DNA of 7,690 nucleotides. Origin: Syntrophaceae bacterium. GTDB taxonomy: Bacteria; Desulfobacterota; Syntrophia; Syntrophales; Smithellaceae. Positions 1-6,421 of this stretch are shown one piece after another. Location of the stretch: positions 1-7,690 of the forward strand of contig DNYQ01000057.1 in assembly GCA_003506745.1 (NCBI GenBank), given 5' to 3'. Position 1 is the stretch's first letter; the number at the start of each line of letters is the position of its first letter. The notes below the pieces were generated by a model. It worked only from the letters and a program-made list of their open reading frames with translations, had not been told where the DNA came from and searched no databases. The position numbers and the translations under genes were made by a program.

Positions 1-1423
1 CCGCCGCACGCAGTTTGATCTGGCTCGCGCCAAGGAACGCGCCCATATCCTGGAAGGCTACATTATCGCTCTGAACAACATTGATGAAATCATCAAGGTC
101 ATCAAGGCGGCCAAAAATCCCAACGAAGCAGCCGTGGCCTTATGCGCGAAGTTTAATTTATCCGAGATTCAGGCCAAAGCCATTCTGGAAATGAGACTGC
201 AGCGCCTGACCGGACTGGAGCGTGACAAGATCGACGCGGAGTATGCGGAAGTGACGGCGCTCATCACCAAGCTGACCGGCATCCTGGCCGACCCGCAGAA
301 AGTCCTGCAGGTCATCATCGATGAACTCAATGAAATCAAGGAAAAATACGGCGATGAACGCCGCACGGAAATTGTCGCCAGCACCGAAGACATCAACATC
401 GAAGACATGATCGTGGAAGAAGACATGGTGGTGACCATATCGCACGCCGGCTACATCAAACGCAACGCGGTCAGCCTTTACAAGAGCCAGCATCGCGGCG
501 GTCGCGGCAAGGTCGGCATGGGTACCAAGGAAGAAGATTTTGTGGAAAAAATATTCATCGCCTCCACCCATCATTATCTGCTGGTCTTTACCAACATGGG
601 AAAGGTGTATTGGTTAAAAGTTTACCAGATTCCGCAGGCAGGACGCGCCGCCAAAGGCAAGGCCATGGTTAATCTGGTCAACCTGGCCCCTGGCGAAAAA
701 GTCAGCGCGACATTGCCGGTGAAAGAATTTGTTGCCGACAAATTTATCATTATGGTCACCAAAAAGGGCATCGTTAAAAAAACAGATCTGGCCGCGTATT
801 CCAATCCGCGCGCCGGCGGCATCATTGCCATTTCTATTGACGAGGGCGATGAGCTGGTGGATGTCCAGTTGACCACGGGCAATCAGGATGTGTTTTTAGG
901 AACACGCTTAGGCATGGCGATCCGTTTCAACGAAGACGATGTGCGCGACACGGGCAGAACAGCGCGCGGCGTCCGCGGCATTAATCTGGACGAAGGCGAC
1001 GACGTGATCGGTGTGGAAATTCCCGCTCAGAACACGTTCATGCTGACGATTTCTGAAAACGGGTTCGGCAAATGCACACCGATTGACGAATACCGCGTCC
1101 AGACGCGCGGCGGCAAAGGTACCATCAACCTGAAAACGGTAGCCAAAATCGGCAATGTTTCCGGTGTCTTGCAGGTGCAGGGCGAAGAGAACATCATGCT
1201 CATCAGTAATGCGGGCAAGGTGATCCGTCTGAAGGTGCAGGAAGTGCCGGTCAACCATCGCGTGACCCAGGGCGTCAAACTGATCGATCTGGAGCCGGAA
1301 GAAAAATTGGTCGGTGTTGCCCGCACAACCTCGGAAGCTGAAGACAAGGATGACGACGGCGGCGGCAATGGCGCCGATGAAACAGATGCAACAACCGAGG
1401 AAAACGGCACTTCGGAAGAATAA
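1..1423 (+). CDS. gyrA: DNA gyrase subunit A, C-terminal two thirds (5' end outside window)
   Basis: This is the subunit of the type II topoisomerase that breaks and rejoins DNA and, with GyrB, introduces negative supercoils. The reading frame is open from base 2, giving 473 residues to the TAA at 1421-1423. The catalytic tyrosine and winged-helix region lie upstream of the window. Residues 1-28 of the visible part begin RRTQFDLARAKERAHILEG, the conserved tower/coiled-coil entry, followed by QAKAILEMRLQRLTGLE. From about residue 143 the beta-pinwheel domain begins. It carries the GyrA box as QHRGGRG (488-508), the element required for DNA wrapping and the main reason to call GyrA rather than ParC. 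A second box-like QTRGGKG is at 1100-1120. The last 31 or so residues are an acidic, Gly-rich linker-like tail (EDKDDDGGG...EENGTSEE), as in many GyrA proteins. The E. coli-type insertion before QAQAILDLRLQ is absent, as in most non-enteric bacteria. No clear terminator follows the stop codon. Confidence 0.97.
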   Translation, partial: RRTQFDLARAKERAHILEGYIIALNNIDEIIKVIKAAKNPNEAAVALCAKFNLSEIQAKAILEMRLQRLTGLERDKIDAEYAEVTALITKLTGILADPQKVLQVIIDELNEIKEKYGDERRTEIVASTEDINIEDMIVEEDMVVTISHAGYIKRNAVSLYKSQHRGGRGKVGMGTKEEDFVEKIFIASTHHYLLVFTNMGKVYWLKVYQIPQAGRAAKGKAMVNLVNLAPGEKVSATLPVKEFVADKFIIMVTKKGIVKKTDLAAYSNPRAGGIIAISIDEGDELVDVQLTTGNQDVFLGTRLGMAIRFNEDDVRDTGRTARGVRGINLDEGDDVIGVEIPAQNTFMLTISENGFGKCTPIDEYRVQTRGGKGTINLKTVAKIGNVSGVLQVQGEENIMLISNAGKVIRLKVQEVPVNHRVTQGVKLIDLEPEEKLVGVARTTSEAEDKDDDGGGNGADETDATTEENGTSEE

Positions 1424-1527
1424 TATAGTGAGCCAAGCGACGAGGGAAAAAGCGGAGGGCCAAGACACGTGTTCACACCCACACCGATCCATATAAACGA
1501 TGTTCGATAGACAAAGCAAAACATGGA
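1424..1527. other. Intergenic gap gyrA to endonuclease gene
   Basis: These 104 bases separate gyrA from the restriction gene. No stem followed by a T-run is seen, so read-through from gyrA is possible. An 8-bp palindrome ACACGTGT lies at 1465-1472. A TTCACA (1472-1477) resembles a -35 box and TATAAA (1492-1497) a -10 box, but the 14-bp spacing is too short for a standard sigma-70 promoter, so no promoter is called. Confidence 0.4.
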
Positions 1528-2031
1528 ATGATAACAATGGATGCATACATCAAGATCGAGAAATTAATAGCCGACAAGTACGGGAAAGAAACAACGACAA
1601 GAAAGGCAGTCGGCGACTTCATGCTGACCGACACACATGCTGTAAACGTTAAGAGCAACAACGTCGCGAAACAGAATTACTCACCAAATATGATCTCGAT
1701 CCAGAAGATGCACAAGTGGGTATTCGAGGAACGCAATGACCTTAGCTTCATCTTTATTGATTACAGAGAAAAGGGTGATAATCTGCAAATACTGAGTGAG
1801 TCCGATCCGATTCCAATCGAGCACATCAGCTGGGACTGTTTGTCAATCGAAGCTCAGGGCTACGGGGTAATTCAGAAAGTTGGCCATCTAAAGTTGATCA
1901 AAGACCAGACTAAAAGCGACTTCTACAAGGGGTTTCTGGTAGCATACGAGAAGTACAGGCAAAAAGAGCGTAAGAAGCATGAGAGATTTACGAAGCGGTT
2001 TATAAAGGATCCAGATAGCATTGATTGGTAA
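1528..2031 (+). CDS. Probable type II restriction endonuclease (PD-(D/E)xK-like)
   Basis: This 167-residue protein probably cuts DNA at the site protected by the methyltransferase encoded 21 bp downstream. The call rests on three observations. Residues 29-42 read GDF...VNVK, which fits the D-x(9-20)-(D/E)xK nuclease core with D30 and K42, but with Asn40 where Asp or Glu is usual. SPNMIS (52-57) follows at the position where comparable small type II enzymes carry SPN-I-S. A hydrophobic strand ending FIFIDY (74-79) and the late motif SWDCLSIEAQGYGVIQ (101-116) complete the pattern. The C-terminus (140-167) is strongly basic (KYRQKERKKHERFTKR), plausibly for DNA contact. The start is ambiguous: ATG 1528 has no Shine-Dalgarno site, whereas ATG 1537 (MDAYIKIEK) has GGA about 9 nt upstream. 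The gene is more AT-rich than gyrA and richer in AGA/AGG codons, consistent with acquisition by transfer. The family name and target sequence are not identified; the nuclease assignment is inference from motif plus partner gene. Confidence 0.68.
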   Translation: MITMDAYIKIEKLIADKYGKETTTRKAVGDFMLTDTHAVNVKSNNVAKQNYSPNMISIQKMHKWVFEERNDLSFIFIDYREKGDNLQILSESDPIPIEHISWDCLSIEAQGYGVIQKVGHLKLIKDQTKSDFYKGFLVAYEKYRQKERKKHERFTKRFIKDPDSIDW

Positions 2032-2052
2032 CAAGACAGGAGCCGAATTGCT

Positions 2053-3624
2053 GTGAGCCCTAAGAAGGAATATGGAGACTTCCAAACTCCTCTGTCGCTC
2101 GCGCGACGTGTAGCGGCGCTGGTTAAGCAAGAAGAGAGGCATGTTAGTACAATCGTCGAGCCAACGTGCGGAGTTGGCGCCTTTTTGCAAGCGACTGCAG
2201 AGTTTTTTGGCAAGTCACCCACATACTGGGGATTTGACGTGAACTCCGACTACGTAAGGGAGGCAAGTTCCGCCCTTGCGGGGATCGGATTGCCCCAAGC
2301 CGCCGTTCAGCAACGTGACTTCTACACTACGGACTGGCGGGATTTCCTTTGTGGACAATCTGAACCTCTTCTCATTATCGGTAATCCGCCGTGGATCACA
2401 AATGCTGGAATGGGAGTCATCGGGGGGAAGAACCTCCCCGAGAAGTCCAATTTTCAGGGACATGGCGGCTTTGCCGCTAAGACGGGGAAGGCGAACTTCG
2501 ACATTTCTGAATGGATGCTGATGAAGCTGCTGGAGGCGCTTCAGGGAACACGGGCTACCATCGCCATGCTCTGTAAGACGGCAACGGCACGAAAAGTCCT
2601 TCGGCACGCATGGCTCAATGGGCTCGATGCCGGGCCATCTTCACTGCACCTGATCGACGCTGCCGCAGAGTTTGGGGTGTCAGTGGACGCATGTCTTCTC
2701 TACACACATATTGGGACCGGAGGGACCGAGTCCACAGCAACAGTCTACCGCGCCCTCTCCTTTGATGAACCTTTACAGACCTTCGGTCTGTTTGCCGGAG
2801 AGCTTGTCTCAGACATAGATGCTTACCGTGCGTTGCGTAATCTTGATGGACTAGAGTACCGAAAGTGGCGATCCGGGGTGAAGCATGATGCGGTGCAGGT
2901 GATGGAGTTCACGCGATACAATGGCTCTTTCGTCAACGGACTCGGGGAGCGTTACGAGCTTGAAGAGGATTACATCTTCCCCTTGCTTAAGTCATCCGAT
3001 CTAGCGAACGGTAGGCTGCGGCCCAAACGGTTTGTCCTACTGACGCAGCATCGTGTTGCTGATCCGACAGACGAGATCCAGATGAATGCCCCGAAGACAT
3101 GGCGGTACCTCGTCGACCACGCTAAGCAGCTGGAAAATAGAGGTAGTTCTATCTACGCGAACCGAGCGCAGTTCGCCATCTTTGGCGTGGGTGACTACTC
3201 GTTCTCTCCCGCAAAGGTCGCCATTTCTGGGCTATACAAGAATCTTAATTTCCAGGCGGTGGGAAGCACTGGCGGAAAACCCATCATGGTCGACGACACC
3301 TGCTACTTCATCCCTTGTGATTCCAAGGCCGAGGCCGAGTTCTTTGCGGATATGCTGAACTCTGAAACGGCTCAGCGATTCATATCGGCGCTAGTTTTCA
3401 ACGACGCTAAGCGGCCTGTCACTATCGACGTCCTAAAGCGTATTGATCTGAAAAAGTTGGCAGAACATGCGGGACAGGAGACGATGGCTGTTGAGTACCT
3501 ATCCTCACCATCGTTGGAGTCTAGCCATCAACGTCTTTTGGTTTTCGAGGAAAGAGAAGAGTATCGAACTAAGAAATCTACCGTACCCCGTAAGACGTGC
3601 CGACACGCCTCACGAGTCAGGTGA
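2053..3624 (+). CDS. N6-adenine DNA methyltransferase of a type II R-M system
   Basis: This is a 523-residue SAM-dependent methylase expected to protect the target of the adjacent endonuclease by methylating adenine N6. Motifs run in the gamma/TaqI-like order: GDFQTP (8-13, motif X), EPTCGVGAFL (36-45, motif I, SAM binding), FDVN (61-64, motif II acidic residue), RDF (88-90, motif III) and NPPW (111-114, catalytic motif IV of adenine methylases). They are followed by the family-typical LPEKSNF (128-134) and TGKANFDISEWML (144-156). The C-terminal half should recognise the target and contains RSGVKHDA (273-280), FPLLKSSDL (309-317) and FNDAKRPVT (449-457). The start is GTG 2053, preceded by ACAGGAG at 2036-2042. 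It lies in the same frame as the endonuclease after its TAA, with 21 bp between the genes, so co-transcription is likely. The last 40 or so residues (SSPSLESS...RHASRVR) are basic and lie beyond the last recognisable motif. Function is confident; the target sequence is unknown. Confidence 0.92.
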   Translation: MSPKKEYGDFQTPLSLARRVAALVKQEERHVSTIVEPTCGVGAFLQATAEFFGKSPTYWGFDVNSDYVREASSALAGIGLPQAAVQQRDFYTTDWRDFLCGQSEPLLIIGNPPWITNAGMGVIGGKNLPEKSNFQGHGGFAAKTGKANFDISEWMLMKLLEALQGTRATIAMLCKTATARKVLRHAWLNGLDAGPSSLHLIDAAAEFGVSVDACLLYTHIGTGGTESTATVYRALSFDEPLQTFGLFAGELVSDIDAYRALRNLDGLEYRKWRSGVKHDAVQVMEFTRYNGSFVNGLGERYELEEDYIFPLLKSSDLANGRLRPKRFVLLTQHRVADPTDEIQMNAPKTWRYLVDHAKQLENRGSSIYANRAQFAIFGVGDYSFSPAKVAISGLYKNLNFQAVGSTGGKPIMVDDTCYFIPCDSKAEAEFFADMLNSETAQRFISALVFNDAKRPVTIDVLKRIDLKKLAEHAGQETMAVEYLSSPSLESSHQRLLVFEEREEYRTKKSTVPRKTCRHASRVR

Positions 3625-3650
3625 TTTCAGTCGTTAGACTTTCTTGTGGG

Positions 3651-3670
3651 AAACATGGGGAAACATGGGG
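3651..3670. repeat. Exact 10-bp tandem direct repeat
   Basis: AAACATGGGG occurs twice head to tail (3651-3660 and 3661-3670), preceded by GGG at 3648-3650 so that the pattern reads as nearly two and a half copies. It sits just after the methyltransferase stop codon. It may be a scar of replication slippage or of a mobile-element end; the sequence alone does not decide. Confidence 0.85.
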
Positions 3671-3675
3671 ACGCT

Positions 3676-3689
3676 GTTAACTTTTTAAC
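3676..3689. repeat. Small inverted repeat GTTAA-CTTT-TTAAC
   Basis: Perfect 5-bp arms GTTAA (3676-3680) and TTAAC (3685-3689) are separated by 4 nt. The site lies directly after the tandem AAACATGGGG repeat. The arms are too AT-rich for a convincing terminator. It could be a protein-binding site or part of a mobile-element end, but this is speculative. Confidence 0.4.
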
Positions 3690-3751
3690 TTCATGGCTGT
3701 TTCACTGTTGCAGAACGAATCAGCGGGGATTTTAAAATAAAGGATGGAAAT

Positions 3752-3991
3752 GTGTCGCCAGCTGTTTTGAGATCAGGTCCCTACAGGTTTTATTTTGTCA
3801 GTCACGACCTTCATGAACCACCGCATGTCCATATAGATCGGGATTCGTTTTCGGCAAAGTTCTGGCTTAACCCTGTTGCATTGGCATATAATCTCGGCTT
3901 TCCGGCAAAAGAATTGAGAAATTTGGAAGCAATAACAACGGAACACAAAGAAGAATTATTGGAGGCATGGAATGGCTACTTTGGAACCTAA
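3752..3991 (+). CDS. DUF4160 domain protein
   Basis: This 79-residue protein is made almost entirely of a DUF4160 domain. The visible signatures are YRFYFVSHD (11-19), HEPPHVHID (21-29, the His-rich core typical of the family), AKFWLNPV (35-42), LGFPAKEL (48-55) and a C-terminal LLEAWNGYFG (69-78). The start is GTG 3752, with AAGGA at 3739-3743 about 8 nt upstream. The gene overlaps the following DUF2442 gene by 20 bp, which implies co-translation. The molecular function of DUF4160 is not established. The repeated pairing with DUF2442 and the small size suggest a toxin-antitoxin-like unit, and the HxH-type motif could bind metal or form an active site; both are inference. Family membership is confident, role is not. 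Confidence 0.88.
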   Translation: MSPAVLRSGPYRFYFVSHDLHEPPHVHIDRDSFSAKFWLNPVALAYNLGFPAKELRNLEAITTEHKEELLEAWNGYFGT

Positions 3992-4244
3992 ATCGGGAGA
4001 GCGTGTCCGGGATGTGCATATCAATGATGATACCATCAGTGTCGATCTTTTCGATGGGCGAACCATAACGGTGCCATTGGCATGGTTCCCCCGGCTGCTG
4101 CATGCCACTCCGTCGGAGCGGGCGGAATGGCGTGTTTCGGGCGCTGGATATGGAATTCACTGGCCACGCCTTGATGAGGATCTTACAACGCAGGGACTTT
4201 TACAGGGCGCTCCTGCTCCCCGGAGAAAAGAAAAAGCCGCTTAG
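3972..4244 (+). CDS. DUF2442 domain protein
   Basis: This 90-residue protein matches the DUF2442 family along its length. VRDVHINDDTISVDL (12-26) is followed by the hallmark DGRTITVPLAWFPRLLHAT (28-46) and then GYGIHWPRLDEDL (59-71) and GLLQGAPAP (75-83). The C-terminus PRRKEKAA is short and basic. ATG 3972 has a strong GGAGG at 3961-3965, 6 nt upstream, placed inside the DUF4160 coding sequence; the two genes overlap by 20 bp in different frames. DUF2442 proteins are small, often paired with DUF4160 or with DNA-binding partners, and have no firmly assigned activity. If the pair is a toxin-antitoxin module, the sequence does not show which partner is which. Confidence 0.9.
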   Translation: MATLEPKSGERVRDVHINDDTISVDLFDGRTITVPLAWFPRLLHATPSERAEWRVSGAGYGIHWPRLDEDLTTQGLLQGAPAPRRKEKAA

Positions 4245-4273
4245 CTTAGCACCACATGCGATCCCCGTTCCGT

Positions 4274-4292
4274 TAGCATTCAAAGAATGCTA
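4274..4292. repeat. Inverted repeat, 8-bp perfect stem with 3-nt loop
   Basis: TAGCATTC (4274-4281) and GAATGCTA (4285-4292) are perfectly complementary around AAA. The position 30 bp after the DUF2442 stop suggests a terminator for the accessory genes, but the following bases (TTAACTCTTC) are only moderately T-rich. A transcript hairpin with a stabilising rather than terminating role is equally possible. Confidence 0.5.
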
Positions 4293-4313
4293 TTAACTCT
4301 TCAGTGTCTTTCT

Positions 4314-4352
4314 TTTCCATTTGGTCTCCTTATTAGACCATATAGATGGAAA
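4314..4352. repeat. Two-part imperfect hairpin in the convergent gap
   Basis: Outer arms TTTCCAT (4314-4320) and ATGGAAA (4346-4352) enclose inner arms TGGTCT (4322-4327) and AGACCA (4335-4340). The apical loop is CCTTATT and there is a 1x5 internal loop. The total of 13 pairs lies midway between the converging genes, so it could act as a bidirectional transcription end or an mRNA 3' stabiliser. A competing short pairing GGAAA/TTTCC exists at 4348-4360. Confidence 0.45.
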
Positions 4353-4443
4353 GATTTTCCACCTATTACGTTATTAAAGGGGAGAATATGGAACATTATC
4401 GTTGTATGCCCCACTGTTGCCGGCACCGCTTTTTACGGCTTCA

Positions 4444-4875
4444 TCAGAACTCGTAAAGCTTTGCCCCCGGCACGACTGTGAATTTGTGTTTCAAGAGCAC
4501 CTCGATGGCCTTTTCCGGGACGTCGAAGCGGAAGATGATGACGGCGTTCTGGCCGCTTTTTTCCACAAAGGCGTAAAGGTATTCCACGTTGATGGCTTCT
4601 TTGTTCAAGACGTCCATGATGCTGTGGAGGCCGCCCGGCTGATCGGGAACTTCCACGGCCACGACGACGGTTTTGCTGACGCGGAAACCGGCTTCTTTGA
4701 GGACCTTGTTGGTTTTTTCCACGTCATTGACGATCAGACGCAGGATACCGAAGTCGGCTGTTTCCGCCAGTGACAGGGTGCGGATGTTGATGTTGTTTTC
4801 CTTCAGGATGCGTGTGGCGTGCTCCAGCGTGCCGGGTTTGTTTTCCAGAAAAACAGAGATTTGTTCTACCTTCAT
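4444..4875 (-). CDS. Tandem ACT domain protein (amino-acid-binding regulator)
   Basis: This 143-residue protein is made of two ACT domains, the small-ligand (often amino acid) binding fold used for allosteric control. The first ACT covers about residues 4-68, with ENKPGTL (11-17) at the ligand-binding turn and [12 protein letters not shown] (27-38). The second covers about 72-138, with [13 protein letters not shown] (78-90) and [11 protein letters not shown] (93-103). It has no catalytic domain. The chosen start is ATG at 4873-4875, with GGAGG (4884-4888 read on the minus strand) 8 nt away; an upstream in-frame extension to 4965 lacks conservation features. It is transcribed after the phenylacetate-CoA ligase gene but 247 bp away, so it may have its own promoter. 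Stand-alone ACT proteins commonly accompany ligases of this family in anaerobes, which suggests sensing of an aromatic amino acid or its derivative; the ligand is not known. Confidence 0.88.
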   Translation of the reverse strand: MKVEQISVFLENKPGTLEHATRILKENNINIRTLSLAETADFGILRLIVNDVEKTNKVLKEAGFRVSKTVVVAVEVPDQPGGLHSIMDVLNKEAINVEYLYAFVEKSGQNAVIIFRFDVPEKAIEVLLKHKFTVVPGAKLYEF

Positions 4876-5122
4876 GTATGATTCCTCCACTTCCTTAAGT
4901 TTACGTTTGCAGGGAACGGCTTGAAATAACCTAACCCGGACGAGCCGGAACCAAAATATGACCATTTTTTACAAGTTGGATTAAAAAATAATCTCAGCAA
5001 TCACTTTACAGGAAAGGGTTTGCACAGGTCATGAAAAATATCTTGCCAAAAACTCGACCAACTTTACGGGTTAGTGACTAAAGGTCACGAGGCCGTTTCC
5101 TGCGAAGCAAGTCGTTACGGCA
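4876..5122. other. Intergenic region between ligase and ACT genes
   Basis: These 247 bases lie between two minus-strand genes. They contain short inverted repeats: GTGAC-TAAAG-GTCAC (5074-5088), just beyond the ligase stop and a possible weak terminator without a T-run, and GATTA-AAAAA-TAATC (4979-4993). An AT-rich patch at about 4952-4993 could hold a promoter for the ACT gene, but no pair of boxes with good spacing stands out. No coding region or structured RNA is recognised. Confidence 0.4.
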
Positions 5123-6421
5123 TTAGATAGCACGCTTGTCGATTACCTTCTTTCCGCTTTCTTTCAGGGTCTGCGGGGCCACCAGTTTGACGCGCGGCGA
5201 GATGCTCAGATAATCCTTCATGTCCTTGACGATTCGTTTCTCGATTTTTTGCAGTTCTTTGACGCCGCCCGATTCGCTGAAGAATTTTTCTCCGACTTCC
5301 ACGCGCAACTCGACGGCGTCCAGTGCTCCGACCTTGTCAATAATCAGTTGGTAATCCGGCTCGACGCCCTCAATCTCCTTGAGAATCGCTTCCACCTGAA
5401 CGGGGAAGATGTTGATGCCGCGGATGGTCAGCATGTCGTCGCTTCTTTTCAACACGCGCTCCATGCGGATATGCGTGCGGCCGCAGCGGCAGGGCTCGGG
5501 AATCAGGCGCGAGATATCTCCGGAACGGTAACGGACCAGCGGAAACGCTTCCCGGGTCAGGCTGGTAAAGACCAGCTCGCCTTCTTCCCCCTCGGGCAAG
5601 GCTTCGCCTGTTTCAGGGTTAATGGTTTCCACGATAAAATGATCTTCAAAAATGTGCATGCCGCGGCGGCCTTCAAGACACTCCATGGCGATGCCCGGCC
5701 CCATCATTTCCGACAGGCCGAAGATGTTGAGCGCTTTGATGTTGAAGGCGTTTTCGATGGCGTCGCGGGTGGCGTCGCTCCAGATTTCCGCTCCGAAGAT
5801 CCCCACGCGCAGCTGCAGCGATTTCATATCCACGCCCATTGCCTTTCCCTCCTCGGCCAGATGCAGGGCATAGGACGGCGTGGCGCACAGAACGGTCGGG
5901 CCGAAATCCTGCAGGAGAAGGATTTGCCGCTTGGTGTTGCCGTCGGACATGGGAATGACGCTGGCGCCGATTTTTTCAATGCCGTAATGCAGGCCGAGTC
6001 CGCCCGGGAGCAAGCCGTAGCTCAAGGCGTTATGGACGATGTCGTTCTTGTTCAGTCCGGCGGCAACCAGCGATCGGGCGATCAGGTCCGTCCAGGTTTC
6101 GATGTCGCGCCGGGTATAGCTGAATACGGAAGAGCGGCCGGAGGTGCCGGAAGATGCGTGCAGGCGGACGATGTTGCTCATCGGGACGGCAAACAGGCCG
6201 AAAGGGTAATTGTTGCGCAGGTCCGCGCGGGTGATGAAGGGGAGCTTTTTCAAGTCGTCCAGAGAGCGGATATGCTCGGGCGCGATTTTAGCGGCGTCCA
6301 TCGACTTTTTGTAATATCCGACTGTGTGATACACGCGCTGCAGAACCTGCTGAAGCCTTTTGACTTGCAGGGCCTTCAAGGCTTCGCGCGGCAGGGTTTC
6401 AAACTCCTCATTGTAAATCAT
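5123..6421 (-). CDS. Phenylacetate-CoA ligase family, AMP-forming
   Basis: This 432-residue soluble adenylate-forming enzyme activates a carboxylic acid, typically phenylacetate or another aryl acid, with ATP and CoA to an acyl-CoA plus AMP and pyrophosphate. Motifs in order: ASSGTSGRSS (89-98, phosphate-binding loop), LCATPSYAL (178-186), GIFGAEIW (207-214), NIFGLSEMMGPG (232-243, adenine-binding A5 region), LVRYRSGD (295-302, ribose-binding Asp302), CRCGRTH (311-317), then the hinge and C-terminal lid RSDDMLTIRGINIFP (326-340). ESGKKVIDKR (421-430) supplies the expected A10 lysine. Length and all core motifs match the PaaK family, and the gene appears intact. The start is ATG 6419-6421 with AAGGA at 6432-6436 (minus strand) about 10 nt away; the in-frame extension to 6520 is not family-like. 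In anaerobes this gene often sits with indolepyruvate ferredoxin oxidoreductase and ACT genes; only the ACT gene is here, so the exact substrate stays open. Confidence 0.93.
   Translation of the reverse strand: MIYNEEFETLPREALKALQVKRLQQVLQRVYHTVGYYKKSMDAAKIAPEHIRSLDDLKKLPFITRADLRNNYPFGLFAVPMSNIVRLHASSGTSGRSSVFSYTRRDIETWTDLIARSLVAAGLNKNDIVHNALSYGLLPGGLGLHYGIEKIGASVIPMSDGNTKRQILLLQDFGPTVLCATPSYALHLAEEGKAMGVDMKSLQLRVGIFGAEIWSDATRDAIENAFNIKALNIFGLSEMMGPGIAMECLEGRRGMHIFEDHFIVETINPETGEALPEGEEGELVFTSLTREAFPLVRYRSGDISRLIPEPCRCGRTHIRMERVLKRSDDMLTIRGINIFPVQVEAILKEIEGVEPDYQLIIDKVGALDAVELRVEVGEKFFSESGGVKELQKIEKRIVKDMKDYLSISPRVKLVAPQTLKESGKKVIDKRAI

Larger units (their letters stand above)
3625..3751. other. 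Intergenic region with tandem repeat, R-M block to DUF4160 gene
   Basis: These 127 bases separate the methyltransferase from the DUF4160 gene. They hold the 10-bp tandem repeat and the GTTAA/TTAAC inverted repeat listed separately, then an AT-rich segment (TTTTAAAATAAAGG) leading into the next ribosome binding site. TTGCAG (3708-3713) and TTTAAA (3731-3736) are 17 bp apart, but a transcript starting from them would begin at the Shine-Dalgarno site, so this is not called as a promoter. No coding region is seen here. Confidence 0.45.
4245..4443. other. Convergent intergenic region
   Basis: These 199 bases lie between the converging DUF2442 (+) and ACT (-) genes. They contain the two inverted repeats listed separately and a possible 22-codon open frame at 4388-4456. 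Base composition is more AT-rich than the flanking genes. No gene is supported, and neither hairpin is followed by a canonical T-run on either strand. Confidence 0.5.

Noticed and set aside
1100..1120. Second GyrA-box-like QTRGGKG as a novelty
   Set aside because: Box-like repeats at a later pinwheel blade are common in GyrA outside enterics, so it is reported only as part of the gene.
908..1546. Long minus-strand frames opposite gyrA
   Set aside because: They are explained by codon bias of gyrA on the other strand; no ribosome site or protein motif supports them.
3648..3670. Tandem repeat as a CRISPR array
   Set aside because: Only two directly abutting 10-bp units with no spacers.
4287..4481. 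64-codon plus-strand frame in the convergent gap
   Set aside because: No convincing ribosome site, it begins inside an inverted repeat and runs into the antisense of the ACT gene; the composition looks random.
4876..4965. N-terminal extension of the ACT protein (in-frame ATG at 4965)
   Set aside because: The ATG at 4875 has a strong GGAGG at the right spacing and fits the ACT domain start; the extension has no conserved feature.
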